Assembly (NCBI GenBank): GCA_040905245.1
Contig: JBBDRX010000115.1
Span: forward strand, 1-14,921
Origin: JBBDRX01 sp040905245
GTDB taxonomy: Bacteria > Bacteroidota > Rhodothermia > Balneolales > Balneolaceae
Length of the DNA stretch: 14,921 nucleotides
Direction of reading: 5' to 3'
Shown: positions 9,201-13,787 of the stretch, one piece after another
Position numbering within the stretch: the first letter of the stretch is position 1
Layout: the number at the start of each line of letters is the position of its first letter
Translations under genes and position numbers: made by a program
The notes under the pieces: model-generated
What the model saw: only the letters and a program-made list of their open reading frames with translations
What the model was told of the DNA's origin: nothing
Database searches by the model: none

Positions 9201-9401
9201 CTTTACCGTTCTCGACAGAACGTGATGAATTCCCGGCTTTCCGTTGGCCGTCGGAGGGCCCTCATAAAACGTAAACGGAATCCCGTCTTCCCTGGATTGA
9301 AGGCTCTTTTCGAAGATCTTTTCCGACTGCCACCAGTTGAGGGTTTCCACCTCCGCTTTGGGATATGTAAGCTGCTTTACCTCTTTGAACTTTTTGGCCA
9401 T
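6231..9401 (-). CDS. ileS: Isoleucyl-tRNA synthetase, type 2 (IleRS2), with altered GXHH signature
   Basis: Charges tRNA-Ile with isoleucine and edits valine. 1056 aa, matching the longer eukaryote-like IleRS2 class. The N-terminal Rossmann core has EGPPTANGKPG (47-57), where the class I HIGH motif reads Gly57-Ile58-His59-His60 rather than His-x-Gly-His. GWDTHGLPVE follows at 86-95. The CP1 editing domain carries WTTTPWTT (225-232) and GTGVVHTAPAYGADD (321-335). KMSKS is intact at 601-605, followed by the anticodon-binding helical domain and a C-terminal DUF5915-like region. No cysteine zinc ribbon is seen at the C-terminus, as expected for type 2. Type 2 enzymes resist mupirocin, and the swapped GXHH form has been reported as hyper-resistant. 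First gene of the operon with the DksA-like gene and lspA; starts at an ATG without Shine-Dalgarno. No T-box leader is visible. Confidence 0.95.
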   Translation of the reverse strand: MAKKFKEVKQLTYPKAEVETLNWWQSEKIFEKSLQSREDGIPFTFYEGPPTANGKPGIHHVLSRTVKDLFCRYKTLKGFKVDRKGGWDTHGLPVEIEVEKELGLEGRQQVEEYGIDKYNQQCRESVLKYKYLWDDLTQRMAYWVDLDNPYITFENDYIESIWWAFKTLFEKGFVYQGYKIQWYSPGSGTVLSSHEVSLGYEETQDPSIYFKFETQEEKNVYFLAWTTTPWTTISNMALAVNPELAYVKIRLSEREEEEFYILAEACLEQSMQEEYEIVDRYSGEELVGKRYKPLFEFALKEVGPEQAWRVISADYVTTEEGTGVVHTAPAYGADDYESCKKAGIPMFNPIDREGRFTAEAPPYENLWFKEADKPIVRNLKERGMIYRHETYLHNYPFDWRKGTPLMSYPVESWFVRTTSVKERMVELNREINWKPESTGTGRFGTWLENNVDWAISRQRYWGTPIPIWVSDQDPDYVECVGSVEELRKKAGLSEDVDLDLHRPYLDEITWDAPDGGTMRRVPDLLDVWFDSGAMPFAQWHYPFEHRKKFKKHFPADFIAEGVDQTRGWFYTLHALGTMLFDKPAYLNVVSNGLVLDENGEKMSKSKGNTVDPFEVIQNYGADVVRWYMMSNSAPWDNLKFSEEGLKETQRKFFNTIVSTYSFFAMYANIDRFTYAGNPLAHNERTEMDRWILSRMYTTIKLVDEYLDDYEPTRAVREIEKVVDDLSNWYVRRSRRRFWKEGKSLDKTAAYQTLYECLLDLAKVMSPIAPYFGEWLYRNLNDVKGQQEESVHLSFYPTVEETSIDKELEHRMDIARTISSTVLRIRNQIDINVRQPLNRIILPLAKDEREVVDSVEGIILDEVNVKRIEFVEDDSAIVSKSAKPNYPVLGKKLGKRMKSAAAKISTLETEEIGLFEKEGYLDLQIDDGETVRLEREDLEIIRTGLKGWSVETEKGVTVALDTELTNELVREGLAREFVNRIQNMRKEADYDVTDHIQIGFETTGAMADAISGMSSYIKSETLADDVQRELLSQADFIKSWDIEGVACKISIKRNVNN

Positions 9402-9439
9402 ACAAGTTGCGTAGTATGCTTCTGAAAATTTCTAAACGT

Positions 9440-9468
9440 GTAATATACGAATAAAAGAAGAAACCCAA
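9440..9468 (-). promoter_or_regulatory. Candidate promoter for the ileS-dksA-lspA operon
   Basis: On the minus strand, TATATTAC (9447-9440) resembles a -7/-10 element and is preceded by TTG (9468-9466) with an 18-nt spacer. A start site near 9433 would give a leader of about 30 nt before the ileS ATG. The match to TAnnTTTG is imperfect. A second, more distant minus-strand candidate, TATTTTGG with a TTG 21 nt upstream, lies around 9510-9560. Weak support, from position and motif only. Confidence 0.3.
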
Positions 9469-9599
9469 GCCCTGCGAATACGCCCCGAAAAAGAACGCAT
9501 CCCCAATTCGTACGAGAACGCCAAAATACAAGCCTTGCCGCAAGAAGTACAATCCGCCGGATCCTGTCCGATAAACGTGATATTACATCAATCAACCCC

Positions 9600-9607
9600 T
9601 ATATTTG
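9600..9607 (+). promoter_or_regulatory. -7 promoter element (TATATTTG) for the phosphatase-kinase pair
   Basis: TATATTTG matches the Bacteroidota -7 consensus TAnnTTTG exactly. A transcript starting about 7 nt downstream (near 9614) would have a leader of about 25 nt before the ATG at 9639, typical for this phylum. No good TTG is found at the -33 position, so the upstream half of the promoter is weak or different. Confidence 0.5.
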
Positions 9608-9638
9608 ACCAGCCAGAAATGATTTATCGACGATCCAT

Positions 9639-10166
9639 ATGGAAAAAGAATTCGACGTTACTCAGACCACCATTACCCGGGACAACCCGTTCAGGCTCTG
9701 TTTTGTTTGCCTGGGCAACATCTGTCGCAGCCCGACCGGTGAGGGGGTCTTTCGCCATCTGGTGAACGAGCGGGGGTTACAACCTTATTTCTTTATCGAC
9801 TCGGCCGGCACCTCCGCCTGGCATGTCGGTGAACCGGCCAACCACAACAGCCGAAATGTTGCCGAAAAGCACGGCGTGGAGCTGCTCTCAAGAGCGCGGA
9901 AGTTTGGACCCGCCGATCTGGACGAGTTCGACCTGATTCTCGCCATGGACCGGCAAAACTACCGCGATATTCTCAATATGGCATCGACCGACCAGCAGCG
10001 GGCCAGAGTCCGGACGATGCGATCTTTCGATCCCGACCCCGAAGACGGAAACGTACCCGACCCCTACCAGGGCGGCCTCAATGGATTCGAGAATGTCTAT
10101 CAGATTGTCTATCGAAGCTGCAGCCAGCTCCTGGACCTTCTTGAGCCCCGTATCGAGCGATCCTGA
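9639..10166 (+). CDS. Low-molecular-weight protein-tyrosine-phosphatase family protein
   Basis: Cytosolic phosphatase of 175 aa. The catalytic P-loop CLGNICRS (24-31) fits C-x5-R-S, with Cys24 as nucleophile and Arg30 binding phosphate; Cys29 could form a protective disulfide with Cys24, as known for the family. DSAGTSAWHVGEPAN (54-68) is the usual substrate-loop region, and DPY (141-143) carries the general acid Asp141. About 17 residues precede the first strand, a slightly longer N-terminus than usual; no internal Met offers a shorter start, and the promoter-like element upstream fits 9639. The fructosamine-kinase gene begins 2 nt after the stop. Because of this pairing I suspect a role in deglycation (dephosphorylating ribulosamine 5-phosphates, as shown for family members elsewhere) as well as, or instead of, phosphotyrosine signalling. 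No polysaccharide or tyrosine-kinase genes are adjacent. Confidence 0.92.
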   Translation: MEKEFDVTQTTITRDNPFRLCFVCLGNICRSPTGEGVFRHLVNERGLQPYFFIDSAGTSAWHVGEPANHNSRNVAEKHGVELLSRARKFGPADLDEFDLILAMDRQNYRDILNMASTDQQRARVRTMRSFDPDPEDGNVPDPYQGGLNGFENVYQIVYRSCSQLLDLLEPRIERS

Positions 10167-10168
10167 TC

Positions 10169-11038
10169 ATGACGCTTCCACCCACACTTTCCGACAAGCT
10201 GGAGGACGAAACCGGACTCCGGATTTTGGGGACTGAATCGGTCAGTGGCGGCAGCATCAACCGGACAGCACGCATCGAGACCGATCAGGGCTTCTTTTTT
10301 CTGAAGTGGAACCGGCAGGCTCCCGCCGACATGTTCGAACGGGAAGCTGACGGGCTGAACCGGCTTGCCCGGGCCAATACCGGGCTTGTTATCCCGGCCA
10401 TCCATTCATGGAGCCCTCCTGAGGATGAGATACCGGGCTACTTGCTGATGGACTACATCCATCCGGACGGCGGTTCAAACCGTGCCTTTCGAAAACTCGG
10501 AGAGGGATTGGCGCAACTGCACGAGGAGACTGCTCCACAGTTCGGACTCGACGTCGACAACTATATCGGACGGCTTCCTCAATCGAACCGAAGAGATGAA
10601 AACTGGGCCCGGTTTTTTATCCGGGAACGCGTAGAGCCCCGGTTGCGACAAGCAGTGGAACAACAGGGCCTGGACCCGTCTCTGCTAACGAACTGGTCCC
10701 GGCTGGCCGGCCGGCTGAGAGAGATTTTCCCGGCCGCACAACCCTCCCTGCTCCATGGAGATCTCTGGAGTGGAAATTTTCTCTTTAACCGGGATCAGAG
10801 GCCGGTACTGGTCGATCCGGCCGTCTACTACGGCCATCCGGAAATGGAGCTCGCCTTCACTAAAATGTTCGGCGGGTTCAGCAGCGAATTCTACGACGCC
10901 TACCAATCGGTTCATCCCCTTCCATCCGGCTTTCCGGACCGGGTCCCGATCTACAACTTTTACCCGCTGCTGGTCCATGCGAACCTCTTTGGAGGAGGCT
11001 ATCTGCGACAATCCGCAGACTTTCTGAAACGTTTCTGA
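10169..11038 (+). CDS. Fructosamine/ribulosamine-3-kinase family protein
   Basis: 289-aa protein of the FN3K family, which has an aminoglycoside-phosphotransferase-like fold. It phosphorylates the 3-hydroxyl of ketoamines on protein lysines, making the sugar unstable so that the lysine is freed. Visible elements: nucleotide-binding loop SGGSINRTARI (26-36), Lys46 in FFLKWN, LLMDYI at the hinge (92-97), catalytic loop HGDLWSGN (196-203) with Asp198, and metal-binding Asp216 in VLVDPAVYYGHPEMELA. Length is normal. Characterised bacterial homologues act mostly on ribulosamines and erythrulosamines rather than fructosamines, so the substrate here is probably a pentose- or tetrose-derived adduct. 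It lies 2 nt after the phosphatase gene, implying translational coupling, and is followed within 28 nt by a new promoter-like motif. Confidence 0.92.
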   Translation: MTLPPTLSDKLEDETGLRILGTESVSGGSINRTARIETDQGFFFLKWNRQAPADMFEREADGLNRLARANTGLVIPAIHSWSPPEDEIPGYLLMDYIHPDGGSNRAFRKLGEGLAQLHEETAPQFGLDVDNYIGRLPQSNRRDENWARFFIRERVEPRLRQAVEQQGLDPSLLTNWSRLAGRLREIFPAAQPSLLHGDLWSGNFLFNRDQRPVLVDPAVYYGHPEMELAFTKMFGGFSSEFYDAYQSVHPLPSGFPDRVPIYNFYPLLVHANLFGGGYLRQSADFLKRF

Positions 11039-11052
11039 AACCTTCCATTTCC

Positions 11053-11073
11053 CCTCTCAACCGAGTATGTTTC
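11053..11073 (+). promoter_or_regulatory. Candidate promoter for the DUF4292-envC operon
   Basis: CCTCTCAA (11053-11060), a 5-nt spacer and TATGTTTC (11066-11073) follow the kinase stop. The same octamer at the same distance from a TATCTTTG element occurs before the membrane-protein gene at 13320-13340. A transcript from here would begin near 11080, downstream of the ATG at 11067, and so supports a later start for the lipoprotein. Confidence 0.42.
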
Positions 11074-11087
11074 TTTGTACCTTCTCT

Positions 11088-11092
11088 GGGAG
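11088..11092 (+). promoter_or_regulatory. Ribosome binding site supporting the start at 11100
   Basis: GGGAG ends 7 nt before the ATG at 11100, whereas the ATG at 11067 has no purine-rich site and overlaps the presumed promoter. Confidence 0.4.
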
Positions 11093-11099
11093 AAAGGAT

Positions 11100-11981
11100 A
11101 TGCGATATGTTTCTCCAGATCGTTACTCCGATACAACTTCAATCAACCAACCTGCCACGTTGACCCCGGACAGACGTCACAAGCAATTCGTTTCGAAGAG
11201 CCGGCCGTTCCGAAACCGGAATCGCCCGGAATCTTTTTTACTGCCGGTTGTCGTTCTGTTGTTTTTGTCGCTCGTTGGCTGCCAAACTCCCCATACACTC
11301 CTCGAAATCGGAGATCTGGAGCCAAGTTCTATGGGTTCGGAGGAGTTTCTAAGCCTCCCCCCCGATTACCACACCAGCCTTGAAGGAATTTCCGGCTCCG
11401 GACGGCTGCTCATCAGCCAGCCCGGAAACAGCGACCGGCTTTCTCTGGTTTTTCACTCCGACCGCTCTGCATCCCTGATAACGTTCCGAAACCGGGTCGG
11501 AATGGAAGGCGGTAAACTGCTGGCCACCCGGGATTCAATCCTGGTCTACAACCGCATAGAAAAGCAGGCCGAACGTTACCCCCTTCGAGAGGGACATCTG
11601 ACAGAACTGGGAGCTCTGGCTACTGTGAATCTGACGGACCTGTTCCATTTTTCAGTGTCCGAACTGGAGATCGATTCTGTCTATGAAGACGACAACCATT
11701 TTATTGGTTTTACGCCGGACGGAGTCCGAATTACGGTGGAGAAGGATCGCAGCTATATACTGGAGGTACGGTATCCGAAACAGAGTGGGCATCCCTACAG
11801 CCGGGTTCAGTACGAATCATATGAAAATTACGGATCGTTCTTTCTGCCCCGTAAAATTACCCTTTTCAGTCCCGGAGGGGAGACCCGTCTGATTCTTCTG
11901 GTTCAGCAACTGGAGGCCAACCCGAACCTTCCGCCCCTTCGGATCGATCTTCCCGGTGATACAACCATTTTGACCTTATGA
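11100..11981 (+). CDS. DUF4292 family outer-membrane-type lipoprotein
   Basis: Probable lipoprotein of 293 aa from the chosen start. A basic N-terminal segment is followed by a hydrophobic run ending in the lipobox LSLVGC (Cys61 from this start), then a mature domain of about 230 aa rich in beta-strand patterns with alternating hydrophobic residues. I recognise it as DUF4292, a family typical of Bacteroidota with LolB/LolA-like character; its function is not established. The 5' end is uncertain: an ATG at 11067 would add 11 residues but overlaps the promoter-like element; ATG 11100 has GGGAG upstream; TTG 11160 would give a more usual, shorter signal peptide (Cys41). Its stop overlaps the envC start by 4 nt (ATGA), so the two are translationally coupled. 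I infer a role in the cell envelope; transport of a lipid or lipoprotein is only a guess. Confidence 0.82.
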   Translation: MRYVSPDRYSDTTSINQPATLTPDRRHKQFVSKSRPFRNRNRPESFLLPVVVLLFLSLVGCQTPHTLLEIGDLEPSSMGSEEFLSLPPDYHTSLEGISGSGRLLISQPGNSDRLSLVFHSDRSASLITFRNRVGMEGGKLLATRDSILVYNRIEKQAERYPLREGHLTELGALATVNLTDLFHFSVSELEIDSVYEDDNHFIGFTPDGVRITVEKDRSYILEVRYPKQSGHPYSRVQYESYENYGSFFLPRKITLFSPGGETRLILLVQQLEANPNLPPLRIDLPGDTTILTL

Positions 11982-13303
11982 GACTCCATTTATTGATCAT
12001 TCCACTATTGATCTCGTTGCTGGGTGCAGAGATCTCGCAGGCACAAAGCTCTTATGAGGAGCGCAGAGCCGAGCTTCAGCAACAGCAGGAGATGACCCGG
12101 TCCGAAATCGAATCACTGAACCAGCAGATCGAAACCTATCAGAACCGGCTTCAGCTGGCCAGTGAACGGCATGAGGAGATGTATCAACGCTACGAAGAGC
12201 TTACCCGGCTGATTGCGCTGCAGGACGAACGGATCCGACGGATGGAGCAGGAGCAGCAACAGATATCCAGAGAGATTCGCCTGGTGGAAGAGAACCTGGC
12301 CGACCTCCGACAGGAACTGGAAGAGCTCATCGCTCGTCATCAGCGGACTCTGACCTATCTGTACAAGCATGGACGCACCACAGAACTGGCTTTGATTCTG
12401 ACATCGGCCTCGATTAATCAGTTGCTGGTACGTTCTACCTATCTGGCACGGTTCAACGAGTATCGCGAAGTCCAGGAGAGAGCGATCCGGAACGCACAGG
12501 CGGAGTATGAACTGGCGAGGGCAGACCTGCAGGAGACACAGGAGAGAAACAGGCAGAGTCTCGACCGTATTCAGTCGGAAAAAGAGCAACTTGCCCATCG
12601 GGAAGAGCAACAGCAGGAGAACATCCGACTTCTTCAAAGGGACCGGAATCAACTGGAACAGCAACTCACAGAGGTCACGCAGCAGCAACAGGAGCTGAAC
12701 GAAACCCTGACCCGGCTGATCGATGAAGAGGAAGAGGTGCAGCAGCTGGAAGAGGAGCGGCTGAGACGGCTCGCCGAGGCCGAGCAGATCGAGGACGAAG
12801 AGGAGAGGGAGACAGCTGTCGCCCGCTATTCGAGGCCGGCCGTCCGGCGGGCCGCGGTCAGTGAAGCGGAACTCGCCACGTACGAGCAGGCTTTCCGTGA
12901 GTCGCGGGGCCAGCTCCCCTGGCCCGTGGAGGGAGGAACCGTCACTGAACAGTTCGGTGAACGCGTTCATCCTGTCTTCGGGACCCGAACCAACAATCCG
13001 GGAATTGATATTGCCGCCCCGCCCGGTTCCCAGATACGAACCATTCATGACGGATATGTCTTCGCGGTTCAACCCCTGACCGGATTTGGTGATGTGGTCA
13101 TGGTTCACCACGGACAGTACAAAACGGTCTACGGAAACCTGAGTGATATTTTCGTCTCCAGGGGGCATGTTCTGAGCCGGGGAGATGTAATCGGCCTCTC
13201 CGGAGATGAAGATTCCATCCGGGGAGAAGTACTCTTTTTCATGATTCGGGACGGAAGCCGAAATGTAAATCCCGAAGCCTGGCTGCAGCGGGCAAACCCG
13301 TGA
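11978..13303 (+). CDS. envC: EnvC-type murein hydrolase activator (coiled coil plus degenerate LytM/M23 domain)
   Basis: Exported 441-aa protein. A signal peptide spans residues 1-22 with an Ala-x-Ala-like site before QSSYEE. A long Gln/Glu/Arg-rich coiled coil follows (about 24-280), then a low-complexity acidic hinge and a LytM (M23) domain at about 311-439. The M23 zinc ligands are missing: the H-x-G-x-D position reads NPGID (Asn340, with Asp344 kept), YGH reads YGN (Asn387), and the HLHFE-like segment reads VLFFM (418-422). This is the pattern of EnvC, which does not cut peptidoglycan itself but activates amidases at the division site through FtsEX. No amidase or ftsEX genes lie in the window. 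It overlaps the DUF4292 stop by 4 nt. The protein must act in the periplasm. Confidence 0.9.
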   Translation: MRLHLLIIPLLISLLGAEISQAQSSYEERRAELQQQQEMTRSEIESLNQQIETYQNRLQLASERHEEMYQRYEELTRLIALQDERIRRMEQEQQQISREIRLVEENLADLRQELEELIARHQRTLTYLYKHGRTTELALILTSASINQLLVRSTYLARFNEYREVQERAIRNAQAEYELARADLQETQERNRQSLDRIQSEKEQLAHREEQQQENIRLLQRDRNQLEQQLTEVTQQQQELNETLTRLIDEEEEVQQLEEERLRRLAEAEQIEDEEERETAVARYSRPAVRRAAVSEAELATYEQAFRESRGQLPWPVEGGTVTEQFGERVHPVFGTRTNNPGIDIAAPPGSQIRTIHDGYVFAVQPLTGFGDVVMVHHGQYKTVYGNLSDIFVSRGHVLSRGDVIGLSGDEDSIRGEVLFFMIRDGSRNVNPEAWLQRANP

Positions 13304-13319
13304 CAGCCCCTGCCCTTTT

Positions 13320-13340
13320 CCTCTCAATTCTCTATCTTTG
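13320..13340 (+). promoter_or_regulatory. Promoter for the membrane protein-ypdA pair
   Basis: TATCTTTG (13333-13340) is an exact TAnnTTTG -7 element, with CCTCTCAA ending 5 nt upstream as in the promoter before the DUF4292 gene. It lies in the 63-bp gap after envC and would start a transcript near 13347, about 20 nt before the ATG at 13367. Confidence 0.5.
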
Positions 13341-13366
13341 ATTCGCTTGAAAAAAATGCCTGAACC

Positions 13367-13786
13367 ATGAATGATACTGCCCGTTTATTTGCCTATACCA
13401 CGTGGGTTCTCATGATCTCGCTGGGTATGATTGTCTTCACCAACACCTTCCTCCCCTATGTGCTGGATCCAGGCTGGATCGGGCTGGCCGCACTGCTCGG
13501 CTACGGATTTCTCTATCTCAACTTCACTTATCTGGCCGTCAAACGGTATATTCGAAAAGTCTATACCGAAACGCGGCACCACTACCTGATCGCCGGGCTC
13601 ATTTTTCTGCCTCCTGCCGGATGGATCTTTCTGGTTCGGGACGATGTTATAGAGAGCAGCCCGCTCATCATTCTGATTATCGCCATCGCATGCCTGATAG
13701 GGGCTATCTACGGCAGGCGTGCCGGCAGACGGGAGCAGGCAGAATTCCTCAAACGACAGCAAAAAAAACAACAGGAGAACGACTAA
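13367..13786 (+). CDS. Small integral membrane protein, function unknown
   Basis: I do not recognise a family. The 139-aa product has four likely membrane helices at about 8-28, 37-57, 72-90 and 97-116, with short loops, an aromatic-rich second helix and a basic segment KRYIRKVYTETRHH (59-72) between helices 2 and 3. The last 23 residues are cytoplasm-like, rich in Arg, Lys and Gln (RRAGRREQ, then QQKKQQ). No cysteine or metal-binding motif suggests catalysis in the first three helices; the only Cys lies in helix 4. Its own promoter-like element precedes it, and ypdA begins 1 nt after its stop, so the two are cotranscribed. A link to thiol redox balance is possible from position alone; no function should be assigned. 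Confidence 0.82.
   Translation: MNDTARLFAYTTWVLMISLGMIVFTNTFLPYVLDPGWIGLAALLGYGFLYLNFTYLAVKRYIRKVYTETRHHYLIAGLIFLPPAGWIFLVRDDVIESSPLIILIIAIACLIGAIYGRRAGRREQAEFLKRQQKKQQEND
13773..13777 (+). promoter_or_regulatory. Ribosome binding site fixing the ypdA start
   Basis: AGGAG lies inside the last codons of the membrane-protein gene, 10 nt before the ATG at 13788. It favours this start over an upstream in-frame ATG at 13719, which would add 23 residues ahead of the FAD-binding strand. Confidence 0.6.
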
Positions 13787-13787
13787 T

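Larger units (their letters stand above)
9402..9638. other. Divergent intergenic region between ileS and the phosphatase gene
   Basis: This 237-bp gap is the longest gene-free stretch in the window. It is more AT-rich near its two ends and separates the leftward ileS operon from the rightward phosphatase-kinase pair, so it must hold promoters for both. I see no tRNA, no T-box-like leader, no long inverted repeat and no convincing small reading frame in it. Confidence 0.7.

Noticed and set aside
7359..9425. Long open frame (688 codons) on the plus strand opposite ileS
   Set aside because: It lies almost entirely antisense to the clear ileS gene, has no recognisable domain, and is the usual mirror of codon bias in a moderately GC-rich genome.
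9402..9540. T-box riboswitch upstream of ileS
   Set aside because: No T-box consensus, no specifier-loop architecture and no terminator hairpin are visible; T-boxes are essentially a Gram-positive feature.
9639..10166. Arsenate reductase (ArsC of the thioredoxin-coupled LMW-PTP fold)
   Set aside because: The DPY general-acid motif and the lack of the characteristic downstream cysteine pair, together with the kinase neighbour, fit a phosphatase better.
10169..11038. Aminoglycoside phosphotransferase (antibiotic resistance)
   Set aside because: The shared kinase fold could mislead, but HGDLWSGN and DPAVYYGHPEMELA are the fructosamine-kinase signatures.
12113..13327. 404-codon open frame on the minus strand opposite envC
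   Set aside because: It mirrors the Gln/Glu/Arg-rich coiled coil, giving a Leu-rich artefact with no domain and no plausible start context.
13719..13787. Upstream in-frame start for ypdA at 13719
   Set aside because: It would overlap the membrane-protein gene and add 23 hydrophilic residues before the FAD-binding strand; AGGAG at 13773-13777 supports 13788.
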